Source of the DNA: Hirudo medicinalis
Lineage: Eukaryota > Annelida > Clitellata > Hirudinida > Hirudinidae
NCBI GenBank assembly: GCA_011800805.1
Contig: MPNW01000155.1
Coordinates: forward strand, 1-26,859
Direction: 5' to 3'
DNA length: 26,859 nucleotides
The notes under the pieces were generated by a model. The model had not been told where the DNA came from. It saw only the letters and a program-made list of their open reading frames with translations, and did no database searches. Of the stretch, positions 1 to 8,900 are shown piece after piece (position 1 is the stretch's first letter; each line of letters starts with the position of its first letter). Both the position numbers and the translations under genes were made by a program.

Positions 1-100
1 CAATGACTATGATGACGATGACTATGATGATGATGACAATGACTACGATGACGATGACTATGATGATGATGACGATGACGATGATGATGATGACGATGAT
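1..100. repeat. GAT-rich trinucleotide microsatellite
   Basis: Imperfect GAT/GAC/TAT triplets run from the window edge to about position 100. The left boundary is cut by the window. It belongs to the same repeat class that fills the Homer introns. Confidence 0.9.
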
Positions 101-220
101 CGAGTCACTCAAGGCAAAATGTCAAATCAACCTCATCGTCACCTCGAACGAATGACTAGAATGATGCTTTCAAGAGATGACAAGTATTAAAGTCTGATCA
201 TGTTTTGAGAATTTTGACAG

Positions 221-345
221 AATAATATTAATAATAATAATAATAATAATAATAACAACAACAACAATAACAACAACTTCAATATTAAAGTTAATAATAA
301 TAACAATAATAAAGTTAAAAAAATAATAATAGTAAAGTTAAATAC
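221..345. repeat. AAT/AAC microsatellite tract
   Basis: A run of AAT triplets passes into AAC triplets and then degenerate A/T-rich units. It lies downstream of the Homer stop codon on the minus strand, in the 3' UTR or flank. The leucine-rich open frame across it on the minus strand is a repeat artefact. Confidence 0.85.
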
Positions 346-549
346 AACAATGACTTGATGCAGTAACACTAAAGGTGATGACAACAAAAATGTTGAAAGC
401 CTGAAACCCCAAGAGGTCAACTAGGTTCACGAAGGCACGTAAATAACGACATCGTTCCTCGGACTCCGTCGTTCGAATGTCGGTCGCACTCCACTCACGA
501 AAAAGCACGCACTTCTCGTTCCTCGTGCACTCCTCGCTCCCGAGCTCTC

Positions 550-729
550 TCAGACCAGTTCCGATATCTTCTCGTTGATGTCCATGAGCTCGGCCATCTT
601 GGAGTTGAACCTGGACTGGAGCGACCTCAGCTCCTGAGCCTGAGTGTCCTTGAAGAGGTTGAGGTGCTGGAGTTTGTCGTGGAGGTCCGAGATGTCCTCC
701 TTCAGCTTGGAGTTCTCCTCTTCGGCCAT
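550..729 (-). CDS. Homer: Homer last coding exon: C-terminal coiled coil
   Basis: After the acceptor CTGCCAG the minus strand encodes 59 residues beginning [12 protein letters not shown] and ending INEKISELV, then TGA. Leucine, isoleucine and valine recur at heptad spacing. This matches the position of the Homer C-terminal leucine zippers that form the tetramer. Confidence 0.9.
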   Translation of the reverse strand: MAEEENSKLKEDISDLHDKLQHLNLFKDTQAQELRSLQSRFNSKMAELMDINEKISELV

Positions 730-3373
730 CTGGCAGAGATTCGCGGGTTGAAATCGTCGGCAGGTCGGAAACGGTTTGGGTCGCCAGCCCCCTAGGTCGT
801 CGACCGAGCTACCCCTCGTCGCGCGACCACAATCATTCCACTTCTGTCGGTTTTATTCGAGGAGAGCTTTTCTAACAAATTGTCTAGCCGAATTTTTTGC
901 ATTTCAATCGACCGAATTCATCGGCTTCTTCTTCCATCGAAACGGCGGACGACGATGAATGATCATTCAACCGTTCATTCAATCAACCTATCAATCACCC
1001 TCCAATCATCAATCGCTCGATAAGTGAAATGATCAGACCTGGCACTGAATCTTCATCCTCTTGCTGACGACATCGACTTGCTGAAGGTTGTCGATTCTCA
1101 TCTTCAACTCGAGCAACTCCTGAAGAGCAGAAAGGTGAAAGAGCGACACCATCATCATCATCACCATCACAATCACTATAATCATCATTATCATCATCAA
1201 CGTCAGCTCTAAATTACGTAACCACAATCATCATTGTCATCGCCAATCATCATCGTCGTCGTCACCAATCATTATCATCATCATCATCGCCACTAATCAT
1301 CGTCATCACCACCTTGTCCTTCTCTGACAGCAGTCTCTCAGCTTGACTCAGCCTCCCAATGACATCCTTGAGTTGCATTTCCAGGGAGCCACAGGAACCT
1401 GTCGTCTTTTCCATCTCCATCACCTGATGATGACGATGATGATAATGATGACGATGATGATAACGATGATGATAATGATGTCATCTAAGGTGAGACAATA
1501 ATGGTACGACGACAGTGACGATGCCGACGATGATGGCAATGTGATGACAATGACATCGACGACGACGACAATGATATCCATGAAGATGACAATGACATTG
1601 ATGAAGATGACGACAATAATATTAATGAAGATGACACTGACATTGATGGAGATGATGACAACGACATTGATGAGGACGATGATTACGATCACAGCTCACC
1701 TTCAACTTGAGTCTGGCATTCTCCTCCTTGAGGCACGACAGCTGCATGTTCCACTTGTCGACGTTTGCCGAGCTTTCCTGGATGGCGGCCGTCAGTCGAT
1801 CGTTCGTGTTGCGGAGGTGGTGGAGCTCAGTCTCCCACTTCTTGGCATTCGAGGAGCTGATGGATGGAAACCATCATCACCATCATCATCATCCTCAGCA
1901 TCATCATCATCATCATCACCATCATCACCATCATCATCCTCAGCAGCAGCATCATAACCACCATCATCATCCGTAAGCAGCATCAAAGGATACGATGATG
2001 AGCGTGGTCGTGATGATGATGATGACGACAGTAGTGATCATCACATAATCACCTCGACGGTGAAGATGGTTGTGATTTGGTGATTTTCGTAGCTCAATGT
2101 CATTAAGTTATTATCTTAAAACTTTTGCCATCATCATTGTCGTCGTCGTCGTCATCATCACCATCATCATCATCATCGCCATCATCATCATCGAGAATGG
2201 CTTAGTCCTTCAAAACCCACCTTTGTGCGAGTGCTATCTTGAGGCGGTCGTTCTCATACCTCAGCTGGTCTGACCTCTGAACACCTGGGATCTGATGATG
2301 ACGATGATAATGACGATGACGATGTTGATGATGATGATGATGACGATGATGATGGCAAAAGTTTTAAGATATTAATTTAATGACATTGAGCTACAAAAAT
2401 CACCAAATCACCACAACCACCACCATCATCATCATCATCACCGTCATCACCACTACCATCATCATCATCATCGTCATCATCATCACGATCACCACCATCA
2501 CCACCACCACCACCACCATCACCATCATCATCATCATCACCACCGTCATCACCGTCACCACTACCATCATCATCATCACCACGATCATGATCGTCATCGT
2601 AGTCACCCTACCTCTCTTTCGTCGTTGTCGGGAGGCTCTATTTCGAACTTACTCTTCGTGTTGTCGAACTGTCGGACGAACTGAAACGAAACGAATTATC
2701 GAAATAAAAGTCGGAATAACGCAATCAATTCGTTGCTACTTAATATTCAATGCTTAATATTCAATGCTTAATATTCAATGCTTAATATTCGTGCCTCGTT
2801 AAGCTCCGCCTCCGAGGAAAATCCCAGTCCGTACGTCCTGTTGTCGGCCGAGTCGGTCCACTGCCCGAACTTCTGGGAGGTCTTCGAGAAGATCATGTCG
2901 GGCATGAGGGTGCTGTTGATGAGGACCTGTGATGATGATGATGATGATGGTGGTAATGATAATAATTGGTTTATTACTTGCATATTCAACATTATAAAAA
3001 TTATTGTTTTAGAGACTTGTTATCATTGTAATCATCAGCATCACCAATCATCAATCATAAATCATCACCATCATCATCATCATCATCATCATCACCATCA
3101 CCATCACAGCTGTTTTCATCATCCTAACAGTCCACAACCTCCATTGTCGTCATTGTAACTACATCTAATTATTAATAACGATCATAACATTACCAATGTC
3201 ATCGTCGACACATCACCTTGTCTCCATCGAGCGATATGATCCTGTACAGCTTCCTTGCATTGTCCCTGTAAATGGAAACGTCGACCGACTGAGGGCAGGA
3301 AGGAGTCCACGACTTTTTCGAGTTCGGGTCGATGTGGAAGACGTGGACCCTCGAGGTGTACAATGGTTCTTCC
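550..3373 (-). CDS. Homer: Homer scaffold protein (7 recognised coding exons)
   Basis: Joined minus-strand exons 3373-3217, 2926-2795, 2680-2612, 2291-2221, 1856-1700, 1423-1313, 1119-1039 and 729-550 keep one frame and give about 320 residues if a Met-Gly first exon is added (human Homer1b is about 350). The N-terminal part is an EVH1 domain. Counting from that Met-Gly, the ligand-contact residues fall at W24, F74 and G89, exactly as in Homer1. The rest is a long heptad coiled coil for multimerisation. Homer proteins bind PPXXF motifs in group I glutamate receptors, IP3 and ryanodine receptors and Shank, and act in the cytoplasm. Known from the family: long coiled-coil forms cross-link partners. 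Oddities: almost no linker between EVH1 and coiled coil, one GC-AG intron, and introns made largely of GAT/ATC repeats. Confidence 0.95.
1039..1119 (-). CDS. Homer: Homer coiled-coil exon (27 codons)
   Basis: Phase 0 on both sides: acceptor CTCTTCAG, donor CAG/GTCTGA. It encodes [14 protein letters not shown] followed by [13 protein letters not shown], a heptad pattern continuing the coiled coil. Confidence 0.85.
1140..1300. repeat. ATC-rich microsatellite in Homer intron
   Basis: Imperfect ATC/ACC triplets fill most of the intron between the exons at 1039-1119 and 1313-1423. Confidence 0.8.
1313..1423 (-). CDS. Homer: Homer coiled-coil exon (37 codons)
   Basis: Acceptor CATCAG, donor AAG/GTGGTG, phase 0 on both sides. 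It encodes [17 protein letters not shown] then [20 protein letters not shown]. The flanking introns carry ATC repeats on the left and GAT repeats on the right (plus strand). Confidence 0.88.
1424..1690. repeat. GAT-rich microsatellite in Homer intron
   Basis: Imperfect GAT/GAC triplets span almost the whole intron between the exons at 1313-1423 and 1700-1856. Open frames across it are low-complexity Met/Thr or Ile/Val runs and are not genes. Confidence 0.85.
1700..1856 (-). CDS. Homer: Homer coiled-coil core exon
   Basis: This exon holds the most diagnostic Homer coiled-coil segment: [20 protein letters not shown], then [18 protein letters not shown] and [10 protein letters not shown]. It matches the family pattern W-E-x-EL-x-x-L-x-x-x-N-x-x-L-x-AA-x-x-ES-x-ANV. 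Entry is at phase 2, completing the Ser codon from the previous exon; the donor is AAG/GTGAGC. Confidence 0.95.
1871..2042. repeat. ATC tract followed by GAT tract in Homer intron
   Basis: An ATC run (1871-1973, poly-His in one frame) is followed by a shorter GAT run (about 1990-2042), so this one intron already contains self-complementary repeats. Confidence 0.8.
2128..2200. repeat. ATC/GTC tract in Homer intron
   Basis: ATC and GTC triplets continue the left arm of the inverted repeat toward the exon at 2221-2291. Confidence 0.75.
2221..2291 (-). CDS. Homer: Homer exon joining EVH1 to the coiled coil
   Basis: It encodes [20 protein letters not shown] then LAQ and two bases of a Ser codon; the donor is AG/GTGGG. 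The QL-(R/K)-YENDRLK-x-ALAQSS sequence is typical of invertebrate Homers. The exon sits exactly in the loop of a near-identical inverted repeat (arms 2068-2137 and 2346-2417). Confidence 0.92.
2293..2356. repeat. GAT/GAC tract in Homer intron
   Basis: GAT and GAC triplets begin directly at the acceptor of the exon 2221-2291 and lead into the right arm of the inverted repeat. Confidence 0.8.
2408..2600. repeat. ATC/ACC microsatellite in Homer intron
   Basis: Imperfect ATC and ACC triplets fill the intron up to the donor of the exon 2612-2680. The poly-Thr/Ile and poly-Met/Val open frames here are repeat artefacts. Confidence 0.85.
2612..2680 (-). CDS. Homer: Homer EVH1 C-terminal helix exon
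   Basis: It encodes [13 protein letters not shown] then [10 protein letters not shown], phase 0 on both sides, donor GAG/GTAGGG. It aligns with the last EVH1 helix of Homer (F-x-x-x-F-x-x-x-K). The next exon follows with almost no linker. Confidence 0.88.
2739..2790. repeat. 14-base tandem repeat, about 3.7 copies
   Basis: The unit CTTAATATTCAATG occurs at 2739, 2753 and 2767, with a partial fourth copy at 2781-2790. It ends four bases from the GC donor of the Homer exon 2795-2926 and makes up nearly half of a 114-base intron. Confidence 0.95.
2795..2926 (-). CDS. Homer: Homer EVH1 core exon
   Basis: It encodes [20 protein letters not shown], then [20 protein letters not shown] and ELNE. 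This is the EVH1 binding-surface segment with F74 and G89. The frame and the alignment with Homer require the exon to end at GAG/GCACGA, a GC donor; no GT donor exists before the in-frame TAA. Confidence 0.93.
2930..3122. repeat. GAT then ATC tracts in Homer intron
   Basis: A short GAT run (2930-2961) next to the exon 2795-2926 and an ATC run (about 3026-3122) share the intron before the exon at 3217-3373. Confidence 0.75.
3217..3373 (-). CDS. Homer: Homer EVH1 N-terminal exon
   Basis: After acceptor GTCACCAG it encodes [40 protein letters not shown] and [12 protein letters not shown]. It is nearly the Homer1 EVH1 N-terminus, including W24. The exon is entered at phase 2, so a first exon ending Met plus two bases of a Gly codon is expected, as in vertebrate Homers. 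Confidence 0.95.
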
Positions 3374-3375
3374 CT

Positions 3376-3493
3376 GGTGACGACGATGACGGTGACAGTG
3401 ATGATGACGGTCATGGGTTTGGTGATTATGTCAACAATGATGATGATGATGATGATGATGCCATGGTGATGATGATGATGGTAATGATGATAT
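3376..3493. repeat. GAT microsatellite upstream of first EVH1 exon
   Basis: GAT/GAC/GGT triplets lie immediately upstream (minus-strand sense) of the acceptor of the first EVH1 exon. The poly-Asp plus-strand frame is an artefact. Confidence 0.8.
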
Positions 3494-4550
3494 CAAAATG
3501 TGGAAGGAGATAAACTAGTTGGTTAAAAAAACAAAAAAATTGTTTGCTCAAAAAACTACCGAAATTATCAAAAACTACGACATGTTGACATCGCAAGTAT
3601 CGTCAGAACGTCTGTCATCCTAAATGAACCCATAAAATGAATCTGAATCTATTTTCAAAGGCGTTCGTGCAGACGCCCACTGAAGACTGAGCTTGTAAGA
3701 CGATAACATTGGCATCTGACATTTTAGTTTTCGTGGCCTCTGAGCTGCCAAATCACAACTTCTATAACATTGAAGTGACATTGTTGATTCTGGTGTGCTA
3801 CATTTTATTAATCAGACAATTAAACGATTAAAATGTTTACAAATTATTTTCTAAAATTATTTGAAATTCACATTGAAGACAACCTTCATTACAATTCACG
3901 ACAAAACACATCACAGGCTTTGTGAGTTACAAAATCATATTTGATCAAATAAATAATAATGCTGACATTACTCAACAAATGTGAATTCTGCTGATGATAG
4001 CATTCTTGTATTCCTTGGTGTGCTTAATGAAATAACAGGCTCAATCCTTTTAATAAAAATAAAAAAACCAAACAAACTAAGCCAAAAGCTGAGAGATGGG
4101 GCAAACATTTACAGGTGAACTGATCAAAAATTAACATTTCAAATCAATAGTTTTGCAAATATATTTCTCAGATGAAATGCTGTCAATGTTTGGCTTACTT
4201 GATACTTCATTGAAGATTGATTAGAATTAAAAAATAAAGCAGGAGATTTTAAATCCTAAATTGTTAAATCTTTGATCATTGAGAATTCAAAAGCAAACTT
4301 CATGATACTAATTTAACAGAAATTAAAACTCCTCCTACTGGTTGTAAATTCTCAACTTAAGCTCAGAAAACATAAAACTAAAACGTTTTATTCGACCCTA
4401 AAATAAATCCCTAGATTCGAGACAAACACTTTTAAGTCGATTCGGAAAAATAATTACCGATTGTTTATTTAAAAAAAAAAACTGAAAACAAATTTAACAA
4501 AGTTGATTATTAATAATTAAAATATCAAAAAGTAGAACATCGTCTGCCAA
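3494..4550. other. AT-rich interval, probable Homer first intron
   Basis: No coding exon is recognisable on either strand. If the Met-Gly exon near 4556 is real, this is the long first intron of Homer. Confidence 0.5.
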
Positions 4551-4620
4551 CCCCATCCGTTCTCCGCTCCGGCTTGTCTCGGCAGCTACCGAAAAACTGT
4601 GGCTGGAGCCTGGGTTGCTT
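4551..4620 (-). other. Homer: Candidate Homer first exon and 5' UTR
   Basis: The expected first exon would read ATG plus two bases at a donor. On the minus strand ATGGG/GTTGGC occurs at 4556-4552, giving Met-Gly with the correct phase. The sequence just upstream (4557-4620) is more GC-rich than its surroundings, as for a 5' UTR or promoter. The GTTGGC donor is weak, though GTT donors are used elsewhere in this window. A longer or different first exon is possible. Confidence 0.25.
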
Positions 4621-4890
4621 TTTCTTCGATTTTGATTTGTAAATAAGACTTTCATGATCGGAGAAAAAGGCAATATAATTCAATTCAATGTAAATGTGTG
4701 CGAAAATACTAAAAATAAAAATACAACGTCATGTCTGATGAATTATTTCAGCGAAAGTTTTCTGCTGATCGGATTGTCAAAATTGTTTTCCAGCAGTTTC
4801 TTATTTGTCAGAAATAATTTATCGATTTAAATATTTATATGATTTGTCAGAGGGTTTGAATCAATATTCAGCCATTATTATCCATTTCAG

Positions 4891-4965
4891 AAGGCAGTGG
4901 TATTGAAGGTGGTCTCAGAATTCTTCGAATACCTCAATCTGTCACCGGAGAAAAGCATGCGTTGA
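4891..4965 (+). other. Possible orphan terminal exon (25 codons)
   Basis: A clean acceptor (ATCCATTTCAG) is followed by KAVVLKVVSEFFEYLNLSPE then KSMR and TGA. The composition is coding-like and richer in G/C than its surroundings, but no partner exon or family is recognised. It could be a chance open stretch. Confidence 0.2.
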
Positions 4966-5400
4966 TTTTAAATTTAAGTCTTAAAACCTATATGTTTTGT
5001 TGTTAGGACGATTGGTTAGTCATATATTCTAAATATTAGTTGCAATATTTCTGAAATTTGAAATCCCTGAACCTAAAATTAGACTAGTCTGCGTGAATCT
5101 TAATAGAATCATTACAGTTTCTAATGCAAAAGGAAATTATAAAACCAACTATTTTATCAACTATTGTATTAGTAGTAGAAATCATATCTTTAGATTCAAC
5201 AAAAATTCTTCAGTGTCATCAAAAACAAACCAAGAATGCAAAGGTTTTAACTTCGCCAATGGAAAATTTAACTTTGTTAATCTCTATATTCGTCGGTATT
5301 TACCGAAAATATTTACAATTTCGGATAAAAGCCGTGACCTTCGTTACTCATTTACGACGCGGGTATAACCGACCATTGTCCATTTTAGATTCTATATAGA
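4966..5400. other. AT-rich intergenic DNA, no gene seen
   Basis: Two overlapping short plus-strand open frames (5093-5368 and 5124-5399) have no splice, start or domain support and look like chance. Confidence 0.5.
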
Positions 5401-5404
5401 GTCG

Positions 5405-5600
5405 GAATTAGGCATGGTCTGGATGCGCCATTGCATAGGGGCCAAAGGAACCTTATTTTGCTTCTATCCAAACGTGGGGGTCAACAGAACTGGAGAGAGG
5501 CTTGTGGGCCTCCACCTGGGTAAATCCAGCGCTGGATTCGAATGATATATCAGAGGCCCCAAAAAATTGCCGTGGCACTTGCTCCTCTCTCGGCGGCCCT
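5405..5600 (-). mobile_element. Possible transposon fragment
   Basis: The minus strand reads ATTCGAATCCAGCGCTGG followed by ATTTACCCAGGTGGAGGCCC, and further on GGCCCCTATGCAATGGCGC. It is GC-richer than the flanks. The style, CTGGATTTACC followed by runs of GGCCC, resembles dispersed invertebrate DNA repeats I have seen, but I cannot name a family. No terminal repeats or transposase were found. Confidence 0.3.
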
Positions 5601-5961
5601 CTCTTGATGCGTTTGTGTGAATGATAATTAATCCATATTTTGATCCTTTAGTGATTACATCAATTATGATCAAGTGACATTCATAATGTTAACGTAGAAG
5701 GCTTTTTTCTCCAAGTTCCCTGTTAGGTGCGTAGCAGAATAACAATGGATGACATTATCGCAATTAATGAAACCACACAAGAATCCTGGACAGCAACTTA
5801 TCGTACCTGTTGAATCTGGGATGAAGGAATTGTCAATGTTGGCGAGTGGTGTTCGATTGTTGTCATTGTTAGGTTAGAACAATGAGCTTTTAGACCATTC
5901 GTTATAAGCACTAACAAGTCAGCGGAGGAACATTTGAAGAGGAGCGCTTTTATTTTAGGGA

Positions 5962-5964
5962 ATG
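5962..5964 (+). CDS. Candidate start codon exon of the protease
   Basis: ATG followed by the donor GTGAAT gives a phase-0 join to the next exon, so the protein would begin MNFGAVQVLILIVCAHQ, a good signal peptide. A T-rich acceptor-like stretch ending TTTTAG lies three bases upstream, so the exon may be very short or begin at a spliced leader. Confidence 0.4.
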
Positions 5965-8900
5965 GTGAATCATAGTTATGATAAGTGTGCTTTAATGTGA
6001 CTAATTAACATATTTTTTTTTTAAATGCGGTTCTGTGAATATTCATATTTAAAATTGAATATTAATTTCAGAATTTCGGAGCAGTACAAGTACTAATACT
6101 GATTGTTTGCGCTCACCAGACGGTTTCGACTAAAGTTGAGGAAGGTACAAATTCATTTTAATTAATTCATTAAGCACCCCGCTGACCAATTATCCAGTTG
6201 TAATCGTACGTAAATTTACATGACATTGTATCGCGTTGATTTTAAGCGCTTAGTTCTTGGAAATAATTTTAGTAAAACCACGATGGATCTACAACAACAG
6301 CAACAACAACAACACAAAGTCATTACCGGTCAACATTCAAATCGAATTTCAATTTGAAAGCGGTAAAATGACCTTGAACCTGGTGAAGCAATCGGTGTCA
6401 GCAATCAAGTCACCCTTGATAATGGCAGGTTCAGAAGGTCAAAGTTCAATTTGGAAACAATCCGAAGACGAAGTTCGTAACTGAAATATTGTTGTTCGAA
6501 TATTCATATTCACATTCGTGAATATATCGACTCGAAATTCATATTTTGATTTTATTCGCCAATTCGCAAAGCCAATTTAAGGAAGAATATTTAGTTTAAA
6601 GATTACTATTTTGTATTATTCCTCCAACGAAATTATATTTCCAAAAAATAATTTTATTAAACCAAATAAAAAATCAAATTAATTACGCATTTTAAATAAT
6701 TTAACTAAGCTCTTGGGCACCTACAAGGATCCTTCTGTCGAGGCCTCTGCCACTGTGACAGTCAAGAAGGTCAACGGATCCAGAGAAACTTATTATGCGA
6801 GTCACATTAAAATTGTTAAAGAAAAGGAAGATTTTATGATAAAATATTGTTAAATGACGAATATTATCTGCTTCAATGCAACAATATTAGTTGAATAAAC
6901 TGATAAATACTACAACAGATGATCACATTCACTCATGACGACAAACTAGCCTTTTTGGGGCCCAGCGTCATCATGGAAGATGGCCATTTTTCCGAAAATA
7001 CGAAGAGGCACTCGGATGACAAGAACAACAAAAGCGTACTTCTCATCATCGACGGCATAACCCACTCACTCTATGAAGTTCCAACAACAACATCCAAGCA
7101 CCTGGATGAAGGTGAGTCTAGGATTGAGCAGAGCAAGAATTGATTGATAAAAACATAGATAAATTAATTGGAACTATAATAACAAATTAAGTGCAAATCC
7201 TAGTTACATCACATCAGTTATATTTAGGCTTTAACAAATTATAAATATCAATAATAATATCATCAATATTAATCATAATATTATCATAATTATCAATGCC
7301 CAATAACGAGTGTTGATTAAGTTATTACTGTTACAGATTACATTAATGACATTACAAAAGAAGAGAGACTCGTGAAAAGGTCAAGTCACTCATCGATAAG
7401 GAAGAGATTGTTGACCGTCGAAATATTCACCATCATCGATTACTCAATTTTTAATAAGTGAGTCACCAAATTTTTTTTTTATTTTTATTTCCCGCCGGTA
7501 TGTTAATAACTAACTATTGTGCTTCATTTACATAGAGCCATATGCATAGCATCTTTGCTCACCATTTATATAGCGCTCCCTCCCAAAGGCGCTGGTGGCA
7601 GTGCAGGCTGGGTTTCGAACACGATACGTTAAGAACTGTTGCCAATACTGTTTCCAGTGAGTGCAGGAACTTGACCCATTCGGCCATCTTGCACACCTAA
7701 TTATTAAAACTAATTGATTTTCGTAGGTAATACCAAGTAATTATCAATAGTTAATATTTTAAACTTATTATTAGACTTACAAGTTTTTAGTTTTTATTTT
7801 TTCGAAGGTTCTTCCAAAAAAATAAAGCCTCGTCCGACAGAGAAAGGAGGGAGGATGCCAGGCAGACGATTATGTACCTCTTCACTCACATCATGGAAGG
7901 AGTTGGTATTCGAAATATGAATATTGAAGAGTCGATATTTATCATTAAAATAAAAATAAAATTTTAAATCTTTGTTTTGTTAATCTTATTCAAGTCTTTT
8001 TAGGTGAAAGACAATTATGAGAGAATCGAGTCCAAATATCTGAAGTTCACCACGAAGTGGATAGGAGCAATCATAGCCGAAGTGAGTGGTGATGGTAGTG
8101 ATAAATTCAACATAAAATAAAAAGATATTCCAATAATTAATAATATTAAAACACTAATTCGTAATAATTCTTGATTGAAATTTTACAGGGCGCCAATGAC
8201 GAACCGTTCATTCAAGAATCGTTAATAAACGAACATTCTATCGATGCCGAGGTCATCTTGGATCGTCTGACGAATTGGATCAAAGGCAAAAGAAAAGATC
8301 AAGATGACACCATAGGTAATGATGAACCATCATTAGACCATCTTCCTTCGTTTGTATCCGGGACAAATCTATGATCCTGATGATCAATGCAAAATTTTTG
8401 ATGGCTCCAAATCCATCCACAGCGGTGTAAGACAAATAATGATGTATATCGTCACATTGAAAATTTGAATTTCTAATTACAAGTTTATTCAAATAAAAGG
8501 GTAAAAACGGGAATGAATTGTGTCAAAATATTACATGCACGAGCGGCAAAGCCTTCAAGGCTTTGGATGGTACCACCTGTTCAAATGGGGCTTGGTGTCA
8601 AAAGGGAAAGTGTGTACCAGACAGCAGGGCGCCCAGGGCTCCAGGTAAGTGAATTTTTTTTTGTAATAACCCAATGCAATCATTCAAAATTGGTACTTTT
8701 ATTGATTATGATAAACATAATCCTAATTACGAATTTATTTTGTCAGAAAGCTGCATCTATGGTGATTATAAAGGTGAAATAGAAGTGACTCCATTCACTT
8801 ACAAGGTGTGCAAGGACATAGTTAAGGATGAACCAAATCGGTGTCTGGCAAATTACAAGAGGAAATGTTGCATGTCTTGCATCTTCAACGAGACCAGAAA

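Larger units (their letters stand above)
2068..2417. repeat. Near-identical inverted repeat around a Homer exon
   Basis: The left arm (2068-2137) and the reverse complement of the right arm (2346-2417) share a core of about 70 bases that is not trinucleotide repeat, including GTAGCTCAATGTCATTAA and ATCTTAAAACTTTTGCCATC. By eye they differ at about three substitutions plus one 3-base indel. ATC and GAT tracts extend the complementarity inward to the exon at 2221-2291. Confidence 0.9.

Noticed and set aside
1541..1957. Plus-strand 138-codon open frame over the Homer coiled-coil region
   Set aside because: It is poly-Met/Thr from GAT repeat fused to the antisense of a Homer exon; the minus-strand exon explains the coding signal.
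2380..2757. Plus-strand 125-codon Thr/Ile-rich frame
   Set aside because: ATC/ACC repeat translated; the non-repeat end is antisense to the Homer exon 2612-2680.
2778..3158. Plus-strand frame containing [20 protein letters not shown]
   Set aside because: Antisense of the Homer EVH1 exon plus poly-His from an ATC repeat.
5093..5399. Two overlapping 91-codon frames
   Set aside because: AT-rich, overlapping in two frames, no motif or splice support.
7601..7694. Functional tRNA-Leu/Ser gene on the minus strand
   Set aside because: Box A, box B and most of the acceptor stem are present, but the T and anticodon arms do not pair properly and an A-tailed body follows, so it is a SINE head.
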